DNA from: Ciona intestinalis
Lineage: Eukaryota; Chordata; Ascidiacea; Phlebobranchia; Cionidae
Direction: 5' to 3'
Length of the DNA stretch: 64,000 nt
NCBI RefSeq assembly: GCF_000224145.3
Contig: NC_020172.2
Location: forward strand, 4,225,532 to 4,289,531
Made by a program: the position numbers and the translations under genes. Below are positions 36,522-51,000 of the stretch, piece by piece; within the stretch, counting starts at the first letter, position 1, and the number at the start of each line of letters is the position of its first letter. The notes below the pieces were generated by a model. That model worked only from the letters and a program-made list of their open reading frames with translations, was not told where the DNA came from and ran no database searches.

Positions 36522-39500
36522 ATGACTGCTTTTAGATGCAAATTTCTTGTGTTTTGCTTGCTTGCGTCTTCTTTATGTTGTCTCACCACAGCCTTCTATG
36601 TTCCTGGTGTTGCACCTGTCGAGTTTAACAAAGGAGATGATGTAGAAATTAAGGTAAATAATTTTTTTCATGCAGATCTTTAAAAAGAGTCAGAATTTAA
36701 TTTCGATAACTGAAATAAGATGGTATTTGAAGTATTTTTGCATCAAATCATAAATCACTTTTGGTATAGAATATGTTATGTAATACAGCATGATACTTTT
36801 ATGAAGGCTATATATATATGAAGTTGTAGTTTTATTTAACGCTATTATAACTTGCATTTCCAATATAGTTATGTGCAATATAAGTGACACTTTAAAAATC
36901 TCTCTATATATATACAGTTTTAACTGTTTGGTATTTACACGGATATATAAAATTGTTCTGTATTGTACAAAATTGTCCATTTCATAATGTTACAATATGT
37001 ATATCTATCATCTAAACCATATTTGTTTTATAGGCTGTGAAGTTAACCAGTTCAAAAACACAACTACCTTATGAATATTATTCCCTACCATTTTGTAAAC
37101 CAACCGTGGTGGAATACAAAACTGAAAACTTAGGTGAGTGGGAATCATTCTTTTAAATACAATCTGTAACAGGTAATGTGTTCCGAGAGTCACTGTGCAC
37201 CTACATATTTATAAAGTAACCAGGAGTAAATATAAATGTGTCGAAATGACAATTATAAATGATGTTAAAAGTGACCTCCGTTAGCATCAATACAGGCTTG
37301 GACCCTTCTTATTTTGTTTCTAAATACTTAATCAGCTCCTTTTTTGAAAAAGAATAAATAAGTGCTGTTATAATAGCCTGCCACGATGCAAGACCTAACC
37401 CATATAGAGTAGAAATGTATAATTATTAAATAAGTATAAATGCCATTATCACATCCATTATCCATATTAACGCATGATATGAAACTTGTAGGTGAAGTTT
37501 TACGCGGCGATCGAATTGTAAACACGGCGTACAATGTTAAGATGGATAAAGACCAAGGATGTACAACTATATGTGAACAAACCTTGGATGCAAAAATGGC
37601 TAAGACGCTTGTGCAGAGAATCAAAGAGGATTACTCTGTGCATTTGTAAGTTAAATAACACCATGTTTTTTATTATTAATATACAACTTTATTTGTCTTT
37701 TCGGTTACAGTAGTGAAGATTGAAAAATATTAATACTGAAAAGTAAGGATATAGCGTCGAAACAACAGTTAAAAAGTATATAATCAAAAATATTTGTTTT
37801 GTAAAAGTAAATTGCCTAAAGTTGGACAAGTATTCATGGCAGCAACATTGTATATATAAAAGGAATTTCTATTTAAGTGAATTTAGATGAAGTAAATTTC
37901 TGTTTCATGTAAATATGTATGTTTACTTATCGCTTGTGTTTAGGTTGGCGGATAACCTCCCTGCTGCCACTGTTTGGCCAAACGACGCAAGCGGGATGCA
38001 GTTGGAACATGGGTTCAAGTTGGGACTTGTGAGAGATGACAAAGAGCTTTATATTAACAACCATCTATCAATCATATTACAGTAAGTTTGTATGTCATTG
38101 TAAATTGTAATAGATAATTTAACTTCACATAATTTAACTTCTTCGAGTTTTTTGAAAACATTTTTGCGTGATATTTTTGTCAAATACTGAAAATATTTCT
38201 GCGTGATATGTTTGTCAAATACACTTTTTGTGTGATATGTATATATATATTATAATATATATATTTGTAAAATATTGGAAACAAAGTGGAAACACTTTTG
38301 TTTGATATATTTATGAAAATGTGGAAAATTACTGAGATAGTAAACTAGTAAGCTCACCAATAGAATAACTATATTGTTCCCACCAGCTACAACAAACAGC
38401 CTGATGAGGATACTTACCGAGTAGTTGGTTTTGACGTCCAACCTCGTAGTCTGGATAGTTCAGTAATGTTGGATGCAGGAGCTACTGGAGATTTCTGTCA
38501 TGAACAAGGACAGCAGAAAATAACTGAAGAAACAACGAAGTTAAAGTTTTCATATGAAGTACAATGGAAGGTAGGATATCTGTGAATATTCAAATATTTA
38601 GATAGATTAAACTAACTTAGACTATCTACAAAGTGGGAATAAGTGGTCTAGAAAGCTCTAGCTAGAATATGTCTTTTCTAGGATATATATGTAAAATGTA
38701 ATTATATATCTTATGGCCTGTATAATATAGTTTTTAATCTAAAGTCGGGTAAAAAGTCAAAAATCAAGTTATTTATTAAAATAAGTGTTTTACTCTTGTG
38801 TGAACAATATTTATCAAACATAGTTATATGTATTATATATATATATATTTGTGTGTGATAAATATATAGTTTTAAATATAATATTGCTGGACTGTTAAAA
38901 GGTGCGGCCCCATATCCTTCCTTAGCACGGCTCTTGAACATGATCGCTGAAGCGTATTATGATGCTTTGTGTTGTCTAACAGTCTTAGATAATTGTACAC
39001 CACTAATCGTACTTACTTTAGTGCTTTTGTTACACGTTTAAAATTATATGTAAGGTACTTAACTACTTTCCATTGTAAATTGAAGCTGTTGGTTTATTTT
39101 TTAAAACTATATGTTAGGCCTATTTACGGTAAATTAAGTGTGTCACAAGGTAATTTATAGGAAACCTAGTTGGTTAATGTGGTTAATTCTGTATGCTCTG
39201 TTCATCACACCCAACAGCGATTTATTACAATTTGTCATTTTAAAGTCTACTAAAGTTGGCTAAAAGTACAGCATGGTGTTCCCCAGTGGCCCAGTCCCCA
39301 GCCACCTCTAACATTCACCCAGCATTACCTCATGCACTACTAACATCACCCTAGAATACCCAATGTATCCCTAACACTACCCCTTTGCTTTACAGGCGAG
39401 TAACATCCGTTGGGCCTCACGATGGGACAGCTACCTTGGAATGGGAGATGTTCAGATTCATTGGTTCTCCATCGTCAATTCTATTGTAGTTGTTCTCTTT

Positions 39501-42500
39501 CTTGCAGGTATTATATTGCTTGGAATACTGTTATCACCTAAATTCCATATTTAGTGATCTTGTTTTTGACAATAAACAACTCTTTTTGAGTGGAGGAGTT
39601 ACAGTTAAGTCAGTTATATAATTCTGTAAATGTCCTTTGTTTGCTACTCAATGAAACAAAAAAAGTGAATAAAATCACATTCTGTGTATATTCTGTATGT
39701 ATTATTCTTCCTTTTCTTCTGTAATCCTTCCCCTCCCAACCATCCAGGAGTTCTCACCATGATCATTGTACGGACACTAAGAAGAGATATCGCTCAATAC
39801 AATCGGGAAGATGATGATTTGGAAGACGCTCTTGAAGAGACAGGTTGGAAACTCGTCCATGGCGATGTCTTCCGTCCTCCTAAGAGGGTAAAATGTTAAA
39901 ACGAAAAATAATTATTCCATAATTTTTAGTTCTAAATATTTTTGTTTCAATTATTCTTAATTAAGTTAAACTATTCACTAGTAAAATGTCTCCAAAAATT
40001 TTATTTAAATTTAACCTTTTTAGCTTAAATTTTTCATTGGTCCTAGAAATTTATCTATTCTTACAAGTTTACAACTACATCAATGTATTAAACCTTGTTC
40101 TTTATTTTAGATCATGCTCCTGGTTTCATTTGTTGGCGCAGGAGTTCAATTATTTGGTATGGCCATCATCACAATTGCCATAGCTATGCTTGGTATGTTG
40201 TCTCCATCCAGTCGCGGTTCATTGCTCACTGCATCATTTGTTCTCTTCATACTTATGGGGTAACAATGTCTATTGTTATTTAATATATTTGATGTATTGT
40301 GTTAAGCAGGAAGTGTTGAGATTGATATGTCTCGTATATTTACACATACAATGGTGGCAGTAGGTGCCAAACCTGTGGTGGTAGGACATTTTCTACTTTG
40401 CATTAATTAGTAAACATTGAAATCCGGAAATAATTGGTCACAAATTGGTTGTCCAAATTGTCGTCCATAATGCATAAAAAAACATGGTAACTCATAAGTG
40501 AGCATGATATGTATAAAATAAAACAACCACAATATAAATTGTAAACTTGTTCTGCCACACAGAATAAATAAATGACATTCATTCATTTTTTAACTACTAA
40601 TGAGTAATGACATACACCAGATAACAAACTTAAACAAAGAAATATGAAATGAGTTTTTTCTTTTGTATTGATCCCTCCACTTCATGCCAATGATATTTGT
40701 TTTAATACTTTACTACACAATTGACACATGTACACTGTCACTGTGTAGAACAATATTTGTTCTTGACAAATTGACAAATCATCTTTTGTTTTAAACCTCC
40801 TCTGTCCATACACTATTTCTGTATCAAATTGATTTTTTGGACATTATTTCAAACTTTACTCAATTATACAATACTGTGTGCTCTAACTGGTGTTATTCAA
40901 GTATTTTATATAGTTCTAAAAAGTTGAAATGATTTTTTTGTATAAAATTGGTATATTGTATATTTGTATATAACAAGCATATACTTTTTGTTATTTCTAT
41001 TTTTTTATTAAATTGGATTTAAAATATATATATATATATATATAAATATAAATATATATTAAAAATAATTGAACAAGACTGTTTTGTAACAATTACGTTA
41101 ACCTACATTAATATAGTAACTCAACAAAACAAAGATTCATACAGACAAAAGATTCATGCAGACAACCACTCTTAAGTTTGACTAACCATCCAACACACTT
41201 TAAATTACAGGGTATTTGGCGGTTACTTTTCTGGAAGGCTTTATAAAAGCTTGAAAGGTCAACTATGGAAGAGAGCTGCAGCACAAACAGCTTTATTATA
41301 CCCTGGTATATGCGCTGCTATTGCATTTTTGCTCAACTTTTTCATCTGGGGAAAACACTCTTCTGGAGCGGTAAGTTATTTAGGCTTTTGATAATTTATA
41401 CAACTTAAAAATAGGTGCTTAGCTTTTCTGTGTAGGGTGGGCATGCATATCAAGGTATCAATTATAATACCTTATGCATGCATAGACCCCAAGTTTTCTA
41501 TGACAGGGAAGGCAGGGATAGTTGCAGGAATTCCTGGGAAACTAATCTAACTCTTTGGTTGTAATGTTTATTGATTAATGCAGTGTAGAAAATTCCAGAG
41601 CTGGTTTGGCTACCTTGTAACCCCGGGTTTGGGGCCTATGACCACATGCGAATATTCTGGGTACACATAGTAATTGAACAGGTTAATTGGTAATAATGCA
41701 CCATTAAAGGATAATGTTATGGTGCCCATGTACTTTAGAGCATAGGTTAACTTATGCTTATGTAACACGTGTGTGTGAAACTGTTATGTGGTCAAATATA
41801 TTGAGAAGGTTTTTCTGACTTAAGTGTTGAAAATATTGTGTGAATTTTTTTAGCTATTGGGTAATACAGAAATGTGTTTTCACTGATTTGTTTTGAAAAA
41901 AAAAATGTTGTAAATACTGTTAACATAGGTAATCACTATTGGGACATGTATAATTTTTATGTGTGCCACCCAACCATTTCTTGTATACACATTTTGTTAT
42001 GTACTATTCAAACCTTGTAACGGTAGTTTAACTGGTTACACTGGTTGATCCAGTTCCACCAATGTGTTAAACTATGTATTATTAATTCATTAGCATACCA
42101 GATCATATTTTAAATTATGATACATACAACTTTTACTATGAGATTCAGTTCTATTTTTAGTTGATAATAACAAGTTTTTAAAAATCCTGTGAATAATTTG
42201 GTAATTTGCAATATTTGTCTCATTTATCATTTCTTTTAACTATGCAGAATGTCAGTTTCTTTGTCAAAAAATACCACCATTTACCAAATTGCAAAAAAAA
42301 TATTTTATAACTTTTATAACATTTGCAATATTTTTTATGACTTCTAATAACTTGAATGATTGNNNNNNNNNNNNNNNNNNNNNNNNNNNNNNNNNNNNNN
42401 NNNNNNNNNNNNGTTACTTTTCTGGAAGGCTTTATAAAAGCTTGAAAGGTCAACTATGGAAGAGAGCTGCAGCACAAACAGCTTTATTATACCCTGGTAT

Positions 42501-45500
42501 ATGCGCTGCTATTGCATTTTTGCTCAACTTTTTCATCTGGGGAAAACACTCTTCTGGAGCAGTAAGTTATTTAGGCTTTTGATAATTTATACAACTTAAA
42601 AATAGGTGCTTAGCTTTTCTGTGTAGGGTAGGCATGCATATCAAGGTATCAATTATAATACCTTATTAATCTAACTCTTTGGTTGTAATGTTTATTGATT
42701 AATGCAGTGTAGAAAATCCAGAGCTGGTTTGGCTACCTTGTCACCCCCGATTTGGGGCCTATGACCACATGCGAATATTCTGGGTACACATAGTAATTGA
42801 ACAGGTTAATTGGTAATAATGCACCATTAAAGGATAATGTTATGGTGCCCATGTACTTTAGAGCATAGGTTAACTTTATGCTTATGTAACACGTGTGTGT
42901 GAAACTGTTATGTGGTCAAATATATTGAGAAGGTTTTTCTGACTTATGTGTTGAAAATATTGTGTGAATTTTTTTAGCTATTGGGTAATACAGAAATGTG
43001 TTTTCACTGATTTGTTTTGAAAAAAAATGTTGTAAATACTGTTAACATTGGTAATCACTATTGGGACATGTATAATTTTTATGTGTGCCACCCAACCATT
43101 TCTTGTATACACATTTTGTTATGTACTATTCAAAACTTGTAACGGTAGTTTAACTGGTTACACTGGTTGATCCAGTTCCACCAATGTGTTAAACTATGTA
43201 TTATTAATTCATTCACATACCAGATTACCAGATCATATTTTAAATTATGATAACATACAACTTATATTATGAGATTCAGTTCTATTTTTAGTTGATAATA
43301 ACAAGTTTTTAAAAATCCTGTGAACAATTTGGTAATTTGCAATATTTGTCTTATCATTTCTTTTAACTATGTATTTTTTATGACTTCTAATAACTGGAAT
43401 GAATGTGAAAATACCAGGTCCCGTTCACAACAATGCTCGCAATCCTTGCAATGTGGTTCGGTATTTCACTTCCACTGGTGGTCATTGGATTTTACTTCGG
43501 ATACCGGAAACAACCTTACGAGAATCCCGTTCGTACAAACCAGATACCACGACAAGTACCTGAACAACAGTGGTACATGAACCCATTCATCAGGTAAGGA
43601 GTTAAGGAGTCAAGCACTATTACATCATGTTTTAACCAATACCCGTTGCAATAGCAAAATTGATTTTTTTGGTGATATTTTGAAAATGCCTTTTTAAGTA
43701 AAACTTTGTACTGATTCATAATATTCATAATTTTCCAACACGGTTGGGGTTAATCGACCAACTGTAACGTATATTCCAAATTCTTTAGCTATACCTTGAT
43801 CATTGAAGATAAACGCAAAATAGAACGTTTCAACTGTAAAAAAATGCACAAACAAATTTAGAACAGCACCCATTTGTATACCGTTGTTTTGCCTTTTTGT
43901 CTTTATCTGGGTAGATGTATATATTTTTATGATAGCCATTCACAGCTGTCTAACTTACTGTTTTTCACACACAGTGTACTGATGGCTGGTATTCTACCAT
44001 TTGGAGCTGTATTCATTGAACTCTTCTTCATTTTTACTGTAAGTTTTCAAATTATTTCCTAAACTAAACCTTTTGTTAACAATTTTTTCTTTAAAATATT
44101 TTTTTTGTTTTAACTTTTTTAGTAAAATAATTTTGCATTTTAAAATTTGAATGTGCATTTAGGTTTTTATTTTTTATTTTATGTCAATATATCTGGAATG
44201 ATGGTAGCAGTCTGTATTTATCGAACTCATTTGCATTACAATAATGTACATAATGGGAACCATATATACAGCAGGATATATCATCTGTTTGAAACAAACA
44301 ATAGATAATATGTATGTCATATATTACAATGGTGTGTGTATAATGATGGACATTTCATATTGCTTTTATATATATATATATATATAATATGTACCCTAAT
44401 ATGTGCTTTTTATTTACATTTCGTATGATAAATGCTTCCTGTAAGAACTAATAGCTTATTTTATAAAATGTTACTGCTGATTGTTTCCATTCTTCTCCCA
44501 CAGTATACTTATGTTTCATAGTAGTTGTTATCTGTTGAATTTTTTTATCATTGTGCTGCTAATTCCAAACAGTAGTTCTACAGACCTTTACTTTTAAGCT
44601 TAAATTCTTCTTCTACATTTGCAGGCAATATGGGAGAACCAGTTCTACTATTTGTTTGGATTTTTATTCCTGGTGTTTGTGATTTTGGTGATTGCTTGTA
44701 GTCAGATAGCAATAGTAATGGTTTACTTCCAGCTTTGTGCTGAGGTAAGTTGTAACAGTACTCCTGCAAATTTTATTTGATTTTTTTTATATTTTTTGAA
44801 ATGGGTGTCGAACCTGTTATGGCAGCGTGGGCAGGCCTACCCTGTAATTTTCTGCACTGCATTTATAAAGTATGGTGTTATAATTGGTTATATCATCTGT
44901 TTACTTAAGTAAATCAAATTATTTACAAGATTTACAGCTTTTTATATTATTCACCTTTTATCTGTCGTTTCCTAAAATATGAAACTTAAATTTCATTGGT
45001 CCAACCCAGTGGTCACTAATGGGTTGGGTTGTACAAGCTGTGATTAATTTTTATTTATGTATTTACAGGATTACCACTGGTGGTGGAAATCGTTTGTTGT
45101 ATCAGGAGGTGCAGCTGTGTACGTCTTCTTCTACTCCATGTTTTATTTCCATACACAGGTAAACAATGGGAAAATGTCCTTTATATAATTTCATTTCAAC
45201 CAGGGGTGGCATTCTCGTCTACCAACTAAATTTAGTCGGTCGCGATTACTATTGGTTACCGCATTTTTTTAGTCGGCTAACTTAATTTCTGTGCATTACT
45301 TATTACAGAAGTTAGACGATCGAAATTGACCTAGGCGACGACTAGATTAGTTGGTAGCGGAGAGTGTCACCCTATATAATTCTGAAAACACCCTAGATAT
45401 TTTAAGTTGTTTGTACTTTATACACCCAGTGCTCACTGTTCAGTTATAACACTGGTGTCACACTCTATACTTAGGAATTACCAAGACAGTTTTGATTGAT

Positions 45501-46067
45501 TTTTTCCGGTTGTTTTAAGTGTATGAAGCCACCACTAGAAACCACATTCACATGCACTGGTTTACAGCTGTATATTTCATCTGCTATAACTATCTTTAGC
45601 AGTGAATATTGTCCGTTATATCTTCTTTTTAAACCATACCTTTTGTTTTGTCCACTATTTTTCAGCAAGCACTACATTTTGTCCCGTATTTTAGCTGTTT
45701 ATTTTCCAGTATATGTTGCACACTTTGCTTTTTAGGCCATAACTTTGGTCAACTATTTTTCAATCCTACATTTTGTCCTGCATTTCAGCAATACATTTTT
45801 ACCCAATTTATTATATGCTTTTTCAGCAATACATTTTTACCCTATATATTATATGCTTATAAGCAATACATTTTGTCGTTTTTTTCCACTATTAATTACC
45901 CATACTCCTTTCCACAGTTGAGCATCTCTGCATTTGTTCCCACCATCCTTTACTTTGGTTACACCTTTATCATCGTATTTACTTTCTGGATCCTCACTGG
46001 GAGCATCGGATTCTTTGCATCTTACTCCTTCATCCGGAAGATCTATGCTCAAGTGAAGATCGACTGA
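36522..46067 (+). CDS. TM9SF4: Transmembrane 9 superfamily member 4 (nonaspanin)
   Basis: Endosome/Golgi nine-pass membrane protein; family members affect membrane-protein sorting, adhesion and phagocytosis. Exons: 36522-36653, 37034-37133, 37492-37645, 37944-38081, 38387-38570, 39396-39507, 39748-39887, 40111-40259, 41211-41370, 43418-43593, 43975-44038, 44625-44744, 45069-45158, 45918-46067 (1869 nt, 622 residues; human TM9SF4 642). A signal peptide precedes [11 protein letters not shown]. The lumenal domain carries [18 protein letters not shown] and [12 protein letters not shown]. The first membrane span starts at [13 protein letters not shown] (~255); eight more follow, including [18 protein letters not shown] and the [14 protein letters not shown] loop. 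It ends KIYAQVKID, matching the TM9SF4 subfamily tail and the KxD/E COPI-type retrieval signal. Exon 9 (41211-41370) is partly repeated at 42413-42561 after an N-gap; one copy was used. Confidence 0.96.
39530..39685 (+). repeat. MITE-like family B copy, diverged
   Basis: Contains 'cacctaaattccatattt', 'gacaataaacaactct' and 'tataattctgtaaatgtcct'; the termini are decayed. Confidence 0.5.
40345..40420 (-). repeat. Dispersed repeat, family C, reverse
   Basis: 'gtaggtgccaaacctgtggt' and 'ctttgcattaattagtaaac' are the reverse complement of the family C core and its left flank. Confidence 0.5.
40430..40590 (+). repeat. SINE-like family A copy
   Basis: Contains 'ttggttgtccaaattgtcgt', 'ggtaactcataagtgagcat' and the end 'agaataaataaatgacattc'. 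Confidence 0.6.
41222..42362. repeat. First copy of an assembly-duplicated TM9SF4 segment
   Basis: Starts inside exon 9 and runs to the N-gap; near-identical to 42413-43404. It carries a ~67-bp insertion (41487-41550 region) and a further ~80-bp insertion near 42247-42325 absent from the other copy. A family C repeat lies at about 41550-41640. Confidence 0.9.
42363..42412. other. Assembly gap, 50 N
   Basis: Exactly 50 N, flanked by the two copies of the TM9SF4 exon 9/intron 9 segment. Confidence 0.98.
42413..43404. repeat. Second copy of the duplicated TM9SF4 segment (likely other haplotype)
   Basis: Begins mid-exon 9, repeats the rest of the exon (42413-42561, last codon GCA against GCG) and its donor, and leads directly into exon 43418. 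A family C repeat lies at about 42680-42770. Confidence 0.9.
44805..44872 (-). repeat. Dispersed repeat, family C, reverse
   Basis: 'gtgtcgaacctgttatggca' and 'gtgggcaggcctaccctg' match the reverse complement of the family C core. Confidence 0.5.
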
Positions 46068-48022
46068 TCTTCGTCAATCTTCACTTACAACAAAAACTTA
46101 CTCTGAAACAAAGACTTAGACCCTGCTACATGCTTTGTCTTGGATATATAAAAGTGTCAATTATTTTACGCAGGGTTAAAAATGTTATTTTTATTTTAAC
46201 AAAAACTGAAAATATCATTTCATTTTTGCTAACAATCCAAAAGAACCACAAAAAATTAAACTTAAGATATTTTTTTAAATTTCAAAGCAGCACAAAATTG
46301 GAATGCACTTGCCTCAGCTGCATTGCCCTTAAAAGTTAACATGAAGCAGTTTTGACACAAGTATAATGTAGATGTGGATTTTTTCTATACTTAGAAATAA
46401 TATATGTATGATTTCTGACAACTATATGTTAAATAAGCAACTGATTTTGTATTAATATATATTTCAGACTTTATTTTAAAACCAGTTACTTTCAATTTAA
46501 ATTTTCGATGTGTCTGTATAATTTTAAATTTGTGCTTCTCAACCTTTTTTGCAGCATGACTAAATTTTAAGCACAAAGTAATAGCAAAACGATTCATTTC
46601 GAAAAATCTTTTTGGATTTATGCAACAAAAAGAATATATATTTGACTTTACGAAACAAAAGTCTTAGTAAACTAAACTAATAAACCTCCCAACAAAACGA
46701 ATTTCTTCCGGGTTGAGAAGCGTCATTTAAAGTTTTTCAAATTGATAGGTTTAAACCGTGTCATTAATGAACCCGTACCTAAATGACATCCATTAGTTTA
46801 CCATCGTATCTGGCTATGGAGAGTGCCAATCTAATACTTAATCTTGTTTAAAACAACCACAAAAATAAAGAGTTTTTTCTACACAGTAATTACAAACACA
46901 CATGCCAATTAAGCATCGATTTTCGTGATTCGAAAAGTCACTTAAATTGCATTGCGGTATGCTTGATAATATCTGAAAATATAAATGTTTTGTGTGAAGC
47001 GTTTATTTATTTAGCTTCTATATTATTATTATTGGTGATGCTGAGAATTTAAGTAACATCCCATAGTAGAGTTTTATCATTGCTTTGTGTGTTTATATGC
47101 TTACCTTGTTGTATTATAATTAAAACCTTTAGAGTAAATGTATATGTACATGGTCGTTTAATCAAGAGTAGCAAAGTTTGTACATTGACTCAAACAAACA
47201 GTTAAAAAAAATATTGCGGGGTTGTGGGCTTTGGGAGAAACATTTAATGGTAATTGCTCTAACCAAGTGGTCATTGATGGGTTATATAAATGGTGTGTTG
47301 GAAGGTATAAGTTTCCGTTTTCTATCTTGTTAATAATTCGTGTTCTGGTGGCTTACCACTCTTGATGCGGTTCGAACGTGCCCATTCATTAGAGCTATGC
47401 TCTCTTGTTAATCTCTGTTTAATTCTATATGTAAGGTTTTGCTCATAACAGTCCCCGTCTTTTTACAGACGTTCTAAACTCCGAAGAGTTCGCAAAAACA
47501 TTCAACATTAAACTATCTTATAAAATTTGGTATGTGCAAATAAAATGTTTAGTTTTTACTTGTAAGTTTTTGGTATCGATATTTTACACATGTGATATTT
47601 ATGCGAATGAACAACAACAACGTTTACGTTTCGTTGTCGTGTTTTGGAAAGCAGTGAACAACATATTGCGTTTAAAAATCGCTTGACTTTCAAAAAACAC
47701 AGTAAATGCAGCTAGTTGATGCATAGCATATGTAGTAAACTGCTCTAGACAGCTTATTTAATATTATTTAAGAAGCTTATTTAATTGTCAGTTTTCCATT
47801 TTTAGTCCAGTTTTTGTACGTATGGAAAGAACCATCCGTCTTTAGTTATTTATGATTTATATTTCTTCGTTTGTTTTATTATATTGGTTAATTTGATATC
47901 TAAATTTCAGATTAGTAGCAAATTTCTTTCGTTTATTCTTGAACAAATTTAAGCACTTTTTATATGTGATTGTGATAATATGACAAATTTCTGAAAACTT
48001 TGGACCAACCTAAACAACAAAG
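46068..48022. other. TM9SF4 3' UTR and VPS13B upstream region
   Basis: AATAAA at 46864-46869 is one candidate poly(A) signal for TM9SF4. Strong acceptors end at 47468 (gtctttttacag) and 47910 (ctaaatttcag) and could serve VPS13B 5' UTR splicing or trans-splicing. A short family A-like scrap ('aaccaagtggtcattgatgg') lies near 47260. No coding exon was recognised. Confidence 0.5.
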
Positions 48023-51000
48023 ATGAGCATGCTAAGATTGGAATCCTATTTGTCTCCATTTCTTCTCAGCTATTTGTCCAAATATGTGAAAGATATTGAA
48101 GCCAAAAACTTCCAACTTTCTCTGTGGGGTGGAGATGCTGTTCTGCATAATCTCCAGTTTAAATTAGACGCCTTGGACAATGAACTCGGAGCTGCACCAT
48201 TTAGTTTTGTGAGCTGTCAAGCACAAGAAATGAGACTCCATGTACCTTGGAGTAAACTAGCATCAGAGCCTGTAGTTGCCACACTGAATACAGTTGAATG
48301 TGTGATCAAACTGAACTGCCATAAAACTTTGAAAAAGGAAGTGGTGTCTACTAAAGATGATAAGAGTAACCCCCCTCCTGTCCAAGCTTCCTACATTGAA
48401 GGGTTGCTTAGGAAAATAAAGAATAATTTCTCCATCGTCGTTAACAACCTGATTTTAAAGTACATAGAAGATGACATTGTTTTATCTGTTAATATTCAGA
48501 CTGCAAGTTACAATGGGGTGAATGAGCAATGGAAACCGGCCTTTGTGGAACTAACGGAGAAAAGCCCAGTATTACGGCATGTATGTGAGCTAAAAGACAT
48601 GACAGTATGTCTGGATAGAAGAGGGGTGAGTGGCCGTGTTGAAAGTTTTGAAGAACCGCTGCTTTTTCGAAGTAACTTGGTAATAAGAAAGCACACAACT
48701 TTTCCAAAACACATTTCTCGAAGACCTTCTGCTATAAAGTTTAACCTTATGATGGATAGATATGAACTTAACATTAGTGAGGTGCAATTGCCTGCTGTAT
48801 TGCATCTGTTACAACTTTGCTTGCATTTATACTATGGTCGTATTGAAGTGTCGCATACCATTGAAGAAACTACAGTAGAAGCACAGAATGAGTCCCAAGA
48901 AGGCTGGGCGTCATGGGCATGGTCGTATGTACCTCCTATTTTAAGCTATGATGAACTTGAGAAAAATGAAGTAAGAAACCCAGTTCTAACTTTTGCATTT
49001 TACATAAAACATATTTGGATTAAGTTTAAACCTTCACGATCTGGAAGCTCAAAACAGTTTCACCGCTCACAGTCCACAAGGTCTAGACCGCTGTTAGAAA
49101 TGGAAGCACAGGGTTTATCTTTGGAGATTGTTTCTAGAGGACTGGATTTCTTCTCTTGTTTGACCACATTAGCATTCGGTTCTATTTCATATCTTGGTGG
49201 TGTGCCTGACACAGTAAATGGAGTAAATATTTCAAACCATGCATGTAATGAAAAAATCCTAATTGCATCTGGAGGAGGTTCATTGGTAGGATTCGCAGCA
49301 GATTCATTGTTCGATTTTCGATCTCCAGAAAATAATGACACGCCATCTCACTACATTCTCACCAAGCAGGAGTTTGATAGCAAGCAGTCTGCATGCCGAA
49401 CATCAGATGTATTTTACTCCGAGTATTTATACATAGCTGAAGATGGTAGACATGCTGATGCAATGGAAGAGGTGGAATTCAATGACTTCCTTAGAGAAGT
49501 AAACCTGAAAGATGTGGAGCAATGGGAGAATGTACAAGAACGCTCCTGGAAAAAAATAATAGTGGGCGGCGAACGCAGTGAATTATTTCTCAGCAGTTAT
49601 ACTTTGCTGTGTGCTGATGTGTTGACCTCTTGGGCAAGAAACCACACACATAAAGAATATCCTCTCCGTGCTAAAGAAATTATTGTTCAACCGCAAAGTT
49701 TAAAGCAAGGTAACTTAATATTCTTTGTCCCAACCAGAATGAGCACATTTGAGATCCGTAATACCTCTATAACACTACCTGTTCTGCATACACACTGTAG
49801 GAATTATTCACCGAAAAGGTTCCACAGAGTTGATTTGTATCGTAAAGGTTCATACACACAACTACACCCACATAATGATGAAACTAACGCAAAGTTACCA
49901 TGCTTAATAACAAACATTCAGGATGCTAGATTTACAATGGACCAACCCATGTATGCTCGACACCTGGCTGCATATTTATCTGCATATCGTTCTCCGCCAA
50001 GTCGTCTCTTGGAAAAATGCAACACACATTACACTGCTGTGGTAAGCAACATCAACAGCTATATTTGGATGTCAGATCCGAAACCGAATAAAATGAGCAC
50101 TCTACCTTCTTCTACCCTCCCTGTTATACAAGTGGACGATGTGGTAATGGAAAGCCATTCATTACAAGGACAGGAGTTTTGGGAGGAGCGTTCAACCATG
50201 CTGTGTGGACAAACCAAATTTACCCTACATTCCTTTTCCATCCTTGGCACGCCTTTCCAGCTTGAAATGCTGTCACACACATTGGATTCATGGATGCAGT
50301 ATGTAAAGCCGGTGTCTAATGTTGATCAAGTACTTGATGTCAGTTTCATGCAGTCCACATTTGAAGAGAATACTGTTGGGAATCTCCATTTTGTGGTGCA
50401 GAATGTCATCGCTGAAGTTAACAGCTCATTTTCAAGCCACTCCATCTGCGGTGCTCTGAAGTCAATTGATTTGTATTGGAATGCAAATAATCAAGTCATA
50501 CCAATCATTCAATGCACCCACCACTTGAACTCAAACCATCTTACTAATACTTTTTCCAACTCTACGCCTCCAAAATTAGACCTCCAGCGCAGGCAACATG
50601 AAAAGCGAAGTCTGGTTTGGAATGAAGACTCACATTGGCTATCTTTCTACATACGCTCACCCACAGCTAGCAACACATATGGTGTTGCTGTTGTTCACAT
50701 GCACAGCACTGTGGTAAACATAGACCCTTTTATCCTGAACATTGTGTCCCACTTTCCTGGTATACCATTACAACATCTGCTACCTGTAACTACAGAAGCA
50801 AATCTTCAAGAAGAAAAAGAGTCCACCACCTCATTATCACCTAATTTCAAGTATGCAATACAGCTGCAAAACAAAGGAGTTCACATTCTTCTTCATAAAA
50901 ATTCCATCCCAATAGACCCTCACAGTTACCTTACATTAAGTTTGACAGATGCCATCAGATTAAAAATGATGGATTCTGATACGTGCAGTGGAATTACAAT

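Noticed and set aside
41020..41056. Long AT dinucleotide run as a possible functional element
   Set aside because: A simple microsatellite in an intron; similar runs occur at 38240 and 44370 with no other signal.
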